Positions 25,690-34,252 are shown, counted from the stretch's first letter. The stretch is 64,000 nt of DNA from Flavobacterium sp. (GCA_016721735.1 JADKHM010000002.1:248001-312000), one strand, 5' to 3'. A program made the numbers and translations. Notes: generated by a model not told the origin, from the sequence alone.

Positions 25690-27432
25690 ATGAAGCATTT
25701 TTTACTATTGATATTATTTCTGAGTTCACTATCATTTGCACAGAAAAAAGAAAAAAAGTCTACTAAAGTAGATAGCGTTGCCTATTATATTGAGTTATCC
25801 AACTTTAATATTAAAACCAACAATTATAAATTCTCCCTAAATTTTGCGCAAAAAGCCATTGACTACGCGCATGAAGCAAAGGACATCAAATCGGAAGCTT
25901 ATGCTAATTCATTGATTGGTGGAATTTACTATGAACTCAAGAAATACGATGATGCCATTGAATCCTATTACAAAAGCGTCTCATTATATAATACCTTAAA
26001 ACCATCGAGCCAACAAGCCTATTGTTATTACCAACTTGGACTTTGCTTTATGGAAAAAGAAAGTTACTTGGTGGCGGAAAATAATTTTGAAAAAGCCAAG
26101 ACCATTTTTCAAACCATCAAAATTCCAGACGCTATTGAATTATTAAACCTGCAAAAAGGAATTGTGTATAAAGCTAAAGGTCAAAATCAGCTGGCGGTTC
26201 CCATTTTTAGTCAAATAATTGCCAAACCAGATGTCGCCGATTTGTCTAAAACCAAAGCCGAAGCCCTCTATCAAATTGGAACTATCGAACTTGAAAATGA
26301 CCGAATCAATTTGGCTTTAAATTACTTGTCTCGCGCCTTGATTTTGAATGCAAAAGACAATAATGTTGAACAAAAATCTGAAATTTTTTTAGCGCTTAGC
26401 AAAACGTATGAAAAGCTGCTGAATATCAATAAAGCGCACCAATACTTAAAAGGTTACTTAGAACTAAAAGACAGCATTGCGCTACTCAATTCAAAAAAAT
26501 TAGACACCCAAGATTACGCTGAATTCAAGGATAGCGAACGACTAAAAACCATCGAACAACTCGACAAGGAAAACAAAGAACAACAAAAAGCCAATAAAGT
26601 TGCCAAGCTGATAAGCATCTTAGCCATCGCTTTAATTACGATTTTGTCGCTTTTGAGTTTATCGCTTTATAAAAACAATATTATCCGAAATCAATCGAAT
26701 ATGTTGTTGAAAGAAAAAAACAACGAACTGCAGATTGCGAAAGAAAAAGCGGAGAAAGCATCAAAAGCGAGAGCTGAATTCTTATCGACTGTCAGTCATG
26801 AATTGCGAACGCCACTCAACGCCATCAACGGAATTACTCATTTGTTGATTGAAGAAAATCCCAAGCCGAGTCAGATGAATTACTTGACTTCATTGAAATT
26901 TTCCGGCAATTATCTGCTCACTTTTATCAATGAAATTCTAGAAATTAATCGAATTGAATCGAATGCCATTGAAACTGAAAACCTCAATTTCAATTTGAAA
27001 TTACTATTGGCGAATATTCAAAATTCGCTGAAGGAATTGGCGTCTATCAATAACAATACTTTTACTATTGAGATCGATCCGACAATTCCCGATTTCTTGA
27101 TTGGAGATCCGACAAAACTTTCTCAAATTTTCCTTAATTTGATCAACAATGCCTTGAAGTTTACTAAGAATGGTGAAGTAAAAGTCATTCTTGATGTCAA
27201 CGAAATCAATGAAGAATTTACTTCTATTCATTTCAAAATTGTAGACACAGGTATCGGAATTCCCGAAGAAAAAATCGAATCTGTTTTTGAGAGTTTTTCG
27301 CAAGGCTCGATTGAAATCAATAGAAAATACGGTGGCACTGGGCTTGGTTTAACCATTGTCAAAAAGTTGGTTGATATCCTCGGAGGAAAAATAAAACTAG
27401 AAAGTGAAGTTGGCAAAAAAAAGTCCTTTTGA
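25690..27432 (+). CDS. TPR hybrid sensor histidine kinase, kinase part (frame broken at 3' end)
   Basis: Residues 1-18 are a signal peptide. About 30-265 form TPR repeats expected in the periplasm, 307-328 is a membrane helix, followed by a coiled coil. The HisKA domain has the H-box VSHELRTPLN with His370, and the HATPase has the N-box FLNLINNALKF, G1 DTGIGIPEE and G2 GGTGLGLTIV. The frame then ends at ESEVGKKKSF and a TGA. Normal kinases continue with GSTFxFxLP, a linker and a receiver. Here the receiver is read in the -1 frame directly after the A8 run at 27415-27422, and the GSTF strand and linker are missing. Adding one A gives a single 697-residue protein. Confidence 0.85.
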   Translation: MKHFLLLILFLSSLSFAQKKEKKSTKVDSVAYYIELSNFNIKTNNYKFSLNFAQKAIDYAHEAKDIKSEAYANSLIGGIYYELKKYDDAIESYYKSVSLYNTLKPSSQQAYCYYQLGLCFMEKESYLVAENNFEKAKTIFQTIKIPDAIELLNLQKGIVYKAKGQNQLAVPIFSQIIAKPDVADLSKTKAEALYQIGTIELENDRINLALNYLSRALILNAKDNNVEQKSEIFLALSKTYEKLLNINKAHQYLKGYLELKDSIALLNSKKLDTQDYAEFKDSERLKTIEQLDKENKEQQKANKVAKLISILAIALITILSLLSLSLYKNNIIRNQSNMLLKEKNNELQIAKEKAEKASKARAEFLSTVSHELRTPLNAINGITHLLIEENPKPSQMNYLTSLKFSGNYLLTFINEILEINRIESNAIETENLNFNLKLLLANIQNSLKELASINNNTFTIEIDPTIPDFLIGDPTKLSQIFLNLINNALKFTKNGEVKVILDVNEINEEFTSIHFKIVDTGIGIPEEKIESVFESFSQGSIEINRKYGGTGLGLTIVKKLVDILGGKIKLESEVGKKKSF

Positions 27433-27455
27433 TTGAAGACAATAAAATCAATCAA
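27417..27455 (+). other. Frame junction: A8 run with dnaX-like heptamer and 3' stem
   Basis: In the kinase frame the codons are AAA AAA AAG TCC TTT TGA, so the heptamer A AAA AAG is in the phase used for -1 slippage in E. coli dnaX. Five bases later TTGATTGA and TCAATCAA can pair over an 11-base loop (27429-27455). A -1 shift gives GKKKVLLIEDN, the receiver start. The same result follows from one A missing in the assembly. See findings for how to separate these. Confidence 0.45.
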
Positions 27456-27782
27456 ATGATTACGAAAAGGATGGTTGAAAATAAAGGAATGATTTGCACC
27501 GATGTCATTGATAATGGTGAAGATGCGATAGAAGCGGTCAAAAACAACCACTACGATTTAGTTTTGATGGACGTGCATTTGCCTGGCATCAACGGAACCA
27601 TTGCAACGCAAACGATTCGTACTTTTGATAAGAAAATCAAAATCATTGCGCTGACCGCCATTTCTTTAAATGAAAATCGAGAAATGTTGCTGTCCTATGG
27701 CATGAATGACGTGATTACGAAGCCGTTCGATCCGAATGATTTCTATCGAATCATTGCCAACAACTTGTCTGAAATCGTTTAG
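27424..27782 (+). CDS. Receiver domain of the hybrid histidine kinase (-1 frame)
   Basis: A complete CheY-like receiver: acidic pair in VLLIEDNKINQ, phosphoacceptor Asp in LVLMDVHLPGIN (codon 27570-27572), Thr in IALTAIS and Lys in VITKPFDP. It opens immediately after the A8 run. An ATG reading starts five codons later but would lack the first strand and the acidic pair, so the domain is best seen as the C-terminal part of the kinase. The stop overlaps the end of the convergent purine nucleoside phosphorylase gene by 4 bases. Confidence 0.8.
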
Positions 27783-28591
27783 TAAGTTTGAATTAATTCC
27801 TTAATTAAAGTTCTCACGTGCGGTTCAGCTTTTCGCGCTGCTTCCAACACTTCATCGTGACTCACTGTTTCGATATTGTCCTCATTGCCCATATCCGTAA
27901 TTACAGAAATCCCGAAAGTTTCCATGTCCATGTGACGCGCAACGATAACTTCAGGTACTGTCGACATGCCGACCATATCTGCACCTAAAATTTTGACCAT
28001 CCGATATTCGGAAATGGTTTCAAAAGTAGGACCTTGCAAACCGAGATACACACCATCATGCACTTCGATACCTAAGGTTTGTGCTAATGATTTTGCTTTG
28101 GTAATCATAGCACGACTGTACGGTTCACTCATGTTCAAAAATCGAGGACCAAATCTAGATTCATTTTTCCCGTGCAGCGGATGTTCCGGCATCAAATTAA
28201 TATGATCTTTAATCAAAACGATAGAGCCCACTTTATACGCATCATTAACGCCGCCAGATGCATTCGATACAATTAGTTTTTGAACCCCAAGATATTTCAT
28301 GACACGAACTGGGAACGTTACTTCTTTCATCGAGTAGCCTTCATAAAAATGAAAACGTCCTTGCATGGCAACCACTTTCTTTGAACCAATTGTTCCAAAA
28401 ACCAAAGCGCCTTTATGACCTTCAACAGTTGAAACCGGAAAATTTGGAATAGAGGTGTATGGTAGTGTAAATTCAACTTGAATATCATCGGTAAAACTAC
28501 CCAATCCCGAACCTAAAATAACACCGTATTCAGGCGTGAAGTTGGTTGCCGATTGAATATAACTAACGGTTTCTTGTACTTTTTCCCACAT
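27779..28591 (-). CDS. Purine-nucleoside phosphorylase
   Basis: Trimeric (class II) PNP of 270 residues that cleaves guanosine or inosine with phosphate in purine salvage. VILGSGLGSF near 24-33 and EGHKGALVFG (about 57-66) form the phosphate site, MQGRFHFYEGY follows, and SNASGGVN (about 109-116) and MVGMSTVPEVIVARHM (about 192-207) line the nucleoside site. Length and motifs are complete. Its start codon overlaps the end of lpxK by 29 bases, so the two are co-transcribed. Confidence 0.95.
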   Translation of the reverse strand: MWEKVQETVSYIQSATNFTPEYGVILGSGLGSFTDDIQVEFTLPYTSIPNFPVSTVEGHKGALVFGTIGSKKVVAMQGRFHFYEGYSMKEVTFPVRVMKYLGVQKLIVSNASGGVNDAYKVGSIVLIKDHINLMPEHPLHGKNESRFGPRFLNMSEPYSRAMITKAKSLAQTLGIEVHDGVYLGLQGPTFETISEYRMVKILGADMVGMSTVPEVIVARHMDMETFGISVITDMGNEDNIETVSHDEVLEAARKAEPHVRTLIKELIQTY

Positions 28592-29582
28592 AATTTAAAA
28601 TGATTTGGTCCAATTGATCGCCATCAGCAATCAGTGTGGTTTTGATTGGTAAATAAAATAATGGACTAGAAAGCTGGTGTTCACGCAATCGAACAAAGTC
28701 CTTTTCGGTAGTGATTATCGGTTTATTTCCAGCCCTTTTTAACATTGAAGCAACATCGCTTTCGGTAAATTGATGATGGTCTGGAAACGCCATGATTTCA
28801 TCGCTATCGTTTTGCAAATATGCGAAAAATGGTTTGGGTTTTGCGATTCCGGCCACCAGTAATTTTGACATCGACCTTAATTCGGCTACTTTCATAGACG
28901 ATGCTGAAGAAAAAGCCGAATCATCATAGGAAATGGCGCTAAAAAAAAGCGGTGCACTCGTATTGAGTTTGTCTTTTACTTTCTTCCTGTCCTTTTCCGA
29001 AATAGTTGCCGGACATTTTGTTACAATAATGATATCGGCTCGATGGGCGCCAGACCTACTTTCTCGTAAATTTCCTGTTGGCAACATAAAATCATCAACA
29101 TATAATTCATCAAAAGTGGTGAGCAAAATATATAAGCCCGCTCGCACTCTTCGGTGTTGAAAGGCATCATCCAAGACAATAATTTCTGGTTTGGTTTCTT
29201 GAGAAAGCAATTGCTCGATACCATTTTTCCGGTCGACGTCAACTGCAACTTGAATATTAGGAAACTTTAAATGCATTTGATAAGGCTCATCTCCCAATGA
29301 AGCTGCTGTTGAAAGCTCATTTGCTAATATGAAACCGTTTGATTGGCGTTTGTATCCTCGACTAAGCGTTGCTACTTTAAAATCTGTCGATAGCAATCTA
29401 ATAAGATATTCTATTTGTGGTGTTTTTCCAGTTCCGCCGACGCTTAAATTGCCAACTGCAATGACGGGAATGTCGAACGCATACGATTTTAGTATTCCTT
29501 TGTCGTACAGAAAATTACGTAATTGCGTAATCCAACCGTATAAAATGGCTAATGGGAAAAGTATTTTTCTCAAAAAAATCAT
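28563..29582 (-). CDS. lpxK: Tetraacyldisaccharide 4'-kinase
   Basis: Inner-membrane lipid A enzyme that phosphorylates the 4' position of the disaccharide. The 339-residue protein has an N-terminal membrane-associated helix (about 1-25) and a P-loop GNLSVGGTGKTP at 44-55 typical of LpxK. LDDAFQHRRVR (about 138-148) and TGNLRESRSGAHRADIIIVT hold further conserved catalytic residues. It indicates lipopolysaccharide of the usual Gram-negative kind. It is the first gene of a pair with the PNP gene. Confidence 0.95.
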   Translation of the reverse strand: MIFLRKILFPLAILYGWITQLRNFLYDKGILKSYAFDIPVIAVGNLSVGGTGKTPQIEYLIRLLSTDFKVATLSRGYKRQSNGFILANELSTAASLGDEPYQMHLKFPNIQVAVDVDRKNGIEQLLSQETKPEIIVLDDAFQHRRVRAGLYILLTTFDELYVDDFMLPTGNLRESRSGAHRADIIIVTKCPATISEKDRKKVKDKLNTSAPLFFSAISYDDSAFSSASSMKVAELRSMSKLLVAGIAKPKPFFAYLQNDSDEIMAFPDHHQFTESDVASMLKRAGNKPIITTEKDFVRLREHQLSSPLFYLPIKTTLIADGDQLDQIILNYVGKSTRNR

Positions 29583-29603
29583 AGTACGAAAGTAGCGTTT
29601 TTT

Positions 29604-29611
29604 TATCTTTG
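29604..29611 (+). promoter_or_regulatory. -7 promoter box of the 29642 gene
   Basis: TATCTTTG fits TAnnTTTG and ends 30 bases before the ATG at 29642. A longer frame starting at 29609 overlaps it and is rejected. Confidence 0.55.
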
Positions 29612-29641
29612 AAAGAAAATAATTATCAAAAGCATCCTGCT

Positions 29642-30211
29642 ATGACTCTTAGTTTTAAGAAATCTCTTTTCATTTTTTTGCTGCTTTCAAACGTTGTTCT
29701 TGCACAAGAAACGGACAATGCTGCAATTCTAAAATCGATCTTTACGAAGTATTACGCCAACGAAAAAGTGATTGCAAAAGGCAGATTGCAACTGCTGAGT
29801 TTCTACTGTAAAAAAGCACCGAACAATGAAGAAGTATTAGAAGTGATTTCTAAAAGCGATTTCCTTAAAAAAAATGCAGAGGAAATCAAGAAGCAAATCA
29901 TCAACAATATCGATGAAGATTGGTCGGCCGCATATGATTTGCTATTCAACAACCAAAACCAATACCTCAAAAAGAAAGTAAACAATTGTCTTTCTTTCGA
30001 AGAATATAAAACAGTATCCGAAAAATATGGCGAAAACAACCAGCGATTGATGATTGTCAGCAAGCCAATTTATTTTTCAAAAAACACTTTCGCTTTAGTA
30101 AAAGTTGCTTTCTACCGTAGCATCGAACACAACAGCGGCAGTTATCTTTTGTTAGAAAAAGTCAATGACGTTTGGACAATAAAAGATCACTTAAATGTTT
30201 GGTCAACTTAA
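29642..30211 (+). CDS. Secreted protein of unknown function
   Basis: A 189-residue protein with a signal peptide (MTLSFKKSLFIFLLLSNVVL, cut near AQE). The mature part is mixed alpha/beta: helices rich in Lys and Asn up to about 125, then strands RLMIVSKPIYF, TFALVKVAFYR and SGSYLLLEKVNDVWTIKDHL. The last part has the feel of an NTF2-like or lumazine-binding-like sheet, but I do not recognise a family. It is a single gene. Confidence 0.7.
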   Translation: MTLSFKKSLFIFLLLSNVVLAQETDNAAILKSIFTKYYANEKVIAKGRLQLLSFYCKKAPNNEEVLEVISKSDFLKKNAEEIKKQIINNIDEDWSAAYDLLFNNQNQYLKKKVNNCLSFEEYKTVSEKYGENNQRLMIVSKPIYFSKNTFALVKVAFYRSIEHNSGSYLLLEKVNDVWTIKDHLNVWST

Positions 30212-30220
30212 AAATAACTA

Positions 30221-30267
30221 CCGCAGATTCGCAGATTACCTTCAAAATAAATCTTCGAATCTGCCGT
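30221..30267 (+). repeat. Short inverted repeat between genes
   Basis: CCGCAGATTCGCAGATT and AATCTTCGAATCTGCCG are complementary with two mismatches, separated by about 12 bases. It lies 10 bases after the secreted-protein stop and 14 before the Nif3-like ATG. It may act as a weak terminator or be a dispersed palindrome. Confidence 0.65.
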
Positions 30268-30280
30268 TAAAAACAAACCA

Positions 30281-31375
30281 ATGAAAATTAAAGATATACT
30301 TGTTGTCCTCGAAGAAATGGCACCATTGGCGTATGCCGAGGATTTTGACAATGTAGGCCTATTGACAGGAAACAAAGAAAACGAAGCCACTGGCATTTTA
30401 GTTTGTCATGATGCGCTGGAAAATGTCATTTCAGAAGCTATTGCTAAAAAATGTAATCTTGTAGTGTGCTTCCACCCTATTTTATTTTCTGGATTGAAGA
30501 AAATTACGGGCAGCAATTACGTCGAAAGAGCATTGATTAAAGCCATCAAAAACGACATTGCCATTTATGCCGTGCATACTGCTTTTGACAACCATTCAAA
30601 AGGCGTCAACCACATTTTTGCCAAGGCAATTGGTTTGCAAAATATCAAGATTCTCATTCCAAAAGCCAATTTCATCAGAAAATTAGTAACCTATACGATT
30701 CCCGAAAATGCCGAAGAAGTTCGCAACGCATTGTTTGATGCGGGAGCTGGCACAATTGGCAATTATGAAAACTGCAGTTTCAATTCGAAAGGAATCGGAA
30801 CTTATATGGGCAACGAAAATAGCAATCCGGAGATTGGAGCGAGATTCGAATTTGTAGAAAATAGCGAAATCAAAATTGAAGTGACCTTTGAAAGACAGTT
30901 AGAATCCAAAATTCTAAAAGCGCTTTTTCACAGTCATGCGTATGAGGAAGTCGCGTATGAAATCTATGAACTCCAAAATCAACATCAAAACATTGGTTTA
31001 GGAGCAATAGGAACACTTGAACAACCTTTGTCTGAAACAGAATTCTTGTTGATGGTCAAAGACAAAATGCAAACACCAGCCATCCGACATTCGGAATTTA
31101 CCCATAAAAAAATACAAAAAGTTGCAGTTCTTGGTGGCTCGGGAAGTTTCGCGATAAAAAATGCAATTCAAGCCGGCGCCGATGCTTTCTTAACAGCAGA
31201 TTTGAAGTATCACGATTTCTACACAGCTGAAAATCAGTTGCTTTTAGCAGATATTGGACATTTTGAAAGCGAACGTTACACAAAAAATTATATTGTTGAT
31301 TTTCTTCAGAAAAAAATACCTAATTTTGCCATCATTTTATCAGAAGAAAATACAAATCCTGTTAAGTACTTATAA
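30281..31375 (+). CDS. Nif3-like dinuclear metal centre protein
   Basis: A 364-residue member of the NIF3/YbgI (GTP cyclohydrolase I type 2) family. The metal-binding pieces are VVCFHPILFSG near 63-73, YAVHTAFDNHSKGVNH near 92-107 and DIGHFESER near 323-331. The middle part (about 130-235) is the PII/CutA-like insert found in the longer family members. The enzymatic role is not settled for the family. It is followed after 5 bases by the coiled-coil gene at 31381; this pairing is common in Bacteroidetes. Confidence 0.93.
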   Translation: MKIKDILVVLEEMAPLAYAEDFDNVGLLTGNKENEATGILVCHDALENVISEAIAKKCNLVVCFHPILFSGLKKITGSNYVERALIKAIKNDIAIYAVHTAFDNHSKGVNHIFAKAIGLQNIKILIPKANFIRKLVTYTIPENAEEVRNALFDAGAGTIGNYENCSFNSKGIGTYMGNENSNPEIGARFEFVENSEIKIEVTFERQLESKILKALFHSHAYEEVAYEIYELQNQHQNIGLGAIGTLEQPLSETEFLLMVKDKMQTPAIRHSEFTHKKIQKVAVLGGSGSFAIKNAIQAGADAFLTADLKYHDFYTAENQLLLADIGHFESERYTKNYIVDFLQKKIPNFAIILSEENTNPVKYL

Positions 31376-31380
31376 AGATT

Positions 31381-32160
31381 ATGGCGAATACAAAAGAACT
31401 AAATGTAGAAGAGAAATTAAGAGCGTTATACGACTTGCAACTTATTGACACGCGTATTGATGAAATCAGAAATGTAAGAGGTGAATTGCCTTTAGAAGTA
31501 GAAGACTTAGAAGATGAAGTGGCTGGATTATTGGCGCGTCAAGATAAATTGAAAAAAGATCTCGAAAACATCGAGGAACAAATCAAAGTAAAAAAGAACG
31601 CCGTTGAAGATCACCAATTGGCAATCAAAAAATACACAAAACAACAAGATAGCGTTCGTAATAATAGAGAATTCAATTCATTAACTAAAGAAGTTGAGTT
31701 TCAAGAATTGGAAATTCAATTGGCTGAAAAGCAAATGAAGGAATTGAAAGCGACGATGGAACACAAAAAAGAATCTATCAATAGCTCTAAAGAAAAATTA
31801 GAAGCGAAGATGTCGCACTTAAAACACAAGAAAGCGGAATTGAGCGACATTATGTCTGAAACGCAAAAAGAAGAAGCTTTTCTAACTGAAAAATCGTTAG
31901 AATTCGAAGGACTAATTGATGAGCGTTTATTAAAAGCTTACAAAAGAATCCGTTCTAGCGTTCGCAATGGTTTAGCGGTTGTGTCTATCGAAAGAGGCGC
32001 TTCAGCTGGTTCGTTCTTTACCATTCCACCACAAACACAAGTTGAAATCGCCGGTAGAAAAAAAATCATCACCGACGAACACTCTGGTAGAATTCTAGTC
32101 GATAGTTCATTGGCAGAAGAAGAAAGAGAGAAAATGGATAAATTATTCGCATTGATCTAA
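31381..32160 (+). CDS. Coiled-coil protein of the CT398/C4 zinc ribbon family, zinc ribbon lost
   Basis: A 259-residue cytoplasmic protein made almost entirely of a long helical coiled coil (about 10-190), followed by a short C-terminal domain. In relatives this domain is a four-cysteine zinc ribbon (zf-RING_7). Here the equivalent region, SFFTIPPQTQVEI and EHSGRILVDSSL, keeps the surrounding residues, but every zinc cysteine is replaced. The fold seems kept without the metal. It lies 5 bases downstream of the Nif3-like gene and ends in a strong terminator. Confidence 0.88.
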   Translation: MANTKELNVEEKLRALYDLQLIDTRIDEIRNVRGELPLEVEDLEDEVAGLLARQDKLKKDLENIEEQIKVKKNAVEDHQLAIKKYTKQQDSVRNNREFNSLTKEVEFQELEIQLAEKQMKELKATMEHKKESINSSKEKLEAKMSHLKHKKAELSDIMSETQKEEAFLTEKSLEFEGLIDERLLKAYKRIRSSVRNGLAVVSIERGASAGSFFTIPPQTQVEIAGRKKIITDEHSGRILVDSSLAEEEREKMDKLFALI

Positions 32161-32165
32161 AATAA

Positions 32166-32192
32166 CAAGCCTCGGATTCGGGGCTTTTTTTT
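32166..32192 (+). terminator. Terminator directly abutting the next start codon
   Basis: Stem AAGCCTCG / CGGGGCTT followed by eight T. The T run ends at the base before the ATG of the hydrolase gene at 32193. Confidence 0.85.
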
Positions 32193-33038
32193 ATGAAAAA
32201 AATAAAGGCATTCTTCCTAACTAAGTCTGTTGGTTTATATATCAACTTCCTCAGTTATGTGGCGCCGAGCAAAGCTTTTCAAATGGCTTACGTTTTTTTT
32301 AGCAACCCAAGATCAGGGCGATTACAACACGAATCCTTACCGAAAATACTTGATGCCTCCGATCGAGAAACGCTTGAACTAAATGATCATACCATTCAAA
32401 CCTACCGTTGGTCTGGAAACGAAACAGTAGTTCTACTGATGCACGGTTGGGAAAGCAATTCGTCTCGCTGGGAAAAACTACTTCCATTACTCCTAAAAAC
32501 AGGCCACACCATAATAGCAGTCGATTCTCCAGCCCACGGGTTATCTAGTGGAAAAGAATTCAATGTGCCTTTATACGCGTCGTTTGCCGAACTGGTTATT
32601 CAAAAATACCAACCCAAACACATTATTGGCCATTCCATGGGCGGCATTACCGCGATCTACCACCAACATTACTATTCAAATCCGGGCTTAGAAAAAATGG
32701 TGTTACTGGGCGCGCCGTCCGATTTCAGTATCATTCTAGACAACTATTTAAAACTGCTGAGCCTCAACAATAAAATCAAAAAAGCGTTTTACCATTATAC
32801 CAAAGAACGTTTCCAAATCGATATTGACGATTTTTCAGGTCAAGAATTTCTTAAAACTTCACCAACGGAAGGCATGATTGTTCATGATACCGAAGACACA
32901 GTCGTCTTATTTGAAGAAGCAAAAAAATTAGCATCCGCCTGGAAATCTGCCACACTTATTCCTACCAACGGATTGGGTCATAGTCTGCACGATGAGGAAG
33001 TCAATCAAAAAATTGTAGCGTTTTTATTAGAAGCTTAA
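32193..33038 (+). CDS. Alpha/beta hydrolase
   Basis: A 281-residue serine hydrolase fold protein. LLMHGWESNSSRW near 87-99 forms the oxyanion-hole region, the nucleophile elbow is GHSMGG (about 147-152), and a candidate catalytic His lies in GLGHSLHDEEV near the end. There is no signal peptide. Substrate unknown. The ATG touches the T run of the preceding terminator, leaving almost no 5' leader; an internal start is possible but would cut conserved N-terminal sequence. The last codons overlap the 3' end of repeat copy D. Confidence 0.87.
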   Translation: MKKIKAFFLTKSVGLYINFLSYVAPSKAFQMAYVFFSNPRSGRLQHESLPKILDASDRETLELNDHTIQTYRWSGNETVVLLMHGWESNSSRWEKLLPLLLKTGHTIIAVDSPAHGLSSGKEFNVPLYASFAELVIQKYQPKHIIGHSMGGITAIYHQHYYSNPGLEKMVLLGAPSDFSIILDNYLKLLSLNNKIKKAFYHYTKERFQIDIDDFSGQEFLKTSPTEGMIVHDTEDTVVLFEEAKKLASAWKSATLIPTNGLGHSLHDEEVNQKIVAFLLEA

Positions 33039-33113
33039 TCCTGCTGTACATTACAATCTTTTGTGCCGTACAACGTCACAAAAGGATTTTCATTACCATC
33101 AGGGCTAGGGCTT
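33026..33113 (-). repeat. Intergenic palindromic element, copy D
   Basis: On the minus strand: AGCCCTAGCCCTGATGG, then AATCCTTTTGTG, a stem ACGTTGTACGG-type centre, CACAAAAGATTGTA, and the 3' end ACAGCAGGATTAAGCTTCTA. Its 3' end overlaps the last codons and stop of the hydrolase gene. The variable stem is the shortest of the six copies. Confidence 0.8.
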
Positions 33114-33160
33114 TCGATAACAATTGGAATTTTTGTTTTCAATAGAAGAACTCAAAGTAC

Positions 33161-33244
33161 CTGAAGTCCACTGGACTTCCTCCTCTTAATATCACCCGAG
33201 GCGCAGCCGAATTGAGCGAAGCTAAATCATCAGGGCTAGGGCAC
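33161..33244 (-). repeat. Intergenic palindromic element, copy E (degenerate)
   Basis: On the minus strand it begins GCCCTAGCCCTGATGATTTA but lacks the ATCCTTTT stem. It carries TCAATTCGGCTGCGCCTCGG, related to the extra segment in copy F, and ends near GAGGAGGAAGTCC. Confidence 0.6.
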
Positions 33245-33277
33245 TCTTTTTCATTACAACAATTAAAAAACTTTACA

Positions 33278-33337
33278 CTCTGCGCCTTTGCGAGGAAATA
33301 AATAGATCTCGCAAAGACGCAAAGGCGCAAAGAAAAC
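33278..33337 (+). repeat. Inverted repeat with CGCAAAG units
   Basis: Left arm CTCTGCGCCTTTGCGAG pairs with CTCGCAAAG...GGCGCAAAG on the right, the right arm carrying an extra 7-base CGCAAAG-type unit. It ends just before the rluF-like gene and looks like a dispersed palindromic repeat. Confidence 0.7.
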
Positions 33338-33341
33338 TCAA

Positions 33342-34191
33342 ATGCTAAATAGCAAAGCGGAATAAAACGACTTAACAAATTCATTGGCGAAACTGGTTTT
33401 TGCTCCCGTCGTGAAGCCGACAAACTCATCGAAGAAGGTCGCGTCACCATCAACGGCATTGTCCCTGAAATGGGAACCAAAGTGTCGCCTTCCGATGAAG
33501 TGCGGATCGATGGGAAACTTATTCGAGATAATACCGAGAAACTCATCTACCTGGCGTTTAACAAACCTGTCGGCATCGAATGCACGACCAACCTTGAAGT
33601 TCGAGATAATATCGTTGATTATATCAATTATCCCAAACGTATTTTCCCAATTGGGCGTCTTGATAAAGCCAGTGAAGGTTTGATTTTTATGACCAATGAT
33701 GGCGATATCGTCAATAAAATTCTCCGGGCGAGAAACAACCACGAAAGGAATATACGGTTACAGTCAACAAACCCATCACCGATCGCTTCATCGAAAAAAT
33801 GGGCAATGGCGTTCCTATTTTAGATACGATTACCCGCAAATGCAAAGTCGAGCAAATCAGCAAATACAATTTCAAAATTATCCTGACGCAAGGACTCAAC
33901 CGTCAAATTCGTAGAATGTGTGAATATTTGGGTTATGAAGTGACGGCGTTAAAAAGAATTCGGATTATCAATATCTCACTCGATATTCCTGTCGGAAGAT
34001 ACCGCGAATTGAGCGAAGCTGAAATCAAAGAACTCAATCAACTCATCGAACCATCAAGCAAAACCGAAGAAGCAAGCTTGCCCCCACGCAGCAAAACGGA
34101 AAAAAGTCAAACGCAAACGGACGCACCAAAAAGGCGAACAGAGTTCATCAAACGGGATGATCCGAGGTATAAGAAAAAAGGTGACTATTGA
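33342..34191 (+). pseudogene. RluB/RluF-type 23S rRNA pseudouridine synthase, two frameshifts
   Basis: Would make a 283-residue enzyme that turns uridine in 23S rRNA into pseudouridine. The S4 RNA-binding domain reads KRLNKFIGETGFCSRREADK onward to about 33480, and the catalytic motif is intact (GRLDKASEGLIFMTNDG, Asp in GRLD). The C-terminal half LNRQIRRMCEYLGYEV is in another frame. Restoring one A at 33361-33362 connects the ATG at 33342 (MLNSKAE) to the S4 domain. Restoring one A at 33744-33746 gives NHEKEYTVTVNKP and joins the halves. Both lesions are one-base losses in A runs, so sequencing error is as likely as true decay. A Lys/Thr-rich tail follows the domain. Confidence 0.8.
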
Positions 34192-34252
34192 AAATAATAG
34201 ATTACCTTAGCAAGGTGCGTTTGAATTCTTCACCCAATTAAATCCTCATCAA

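Noticed and set aside
33046..33546. Minus-strand frame upstream of the rluF-like gene
   Set aside because: It crosses repeat elements and the antisense of the S4 domain.
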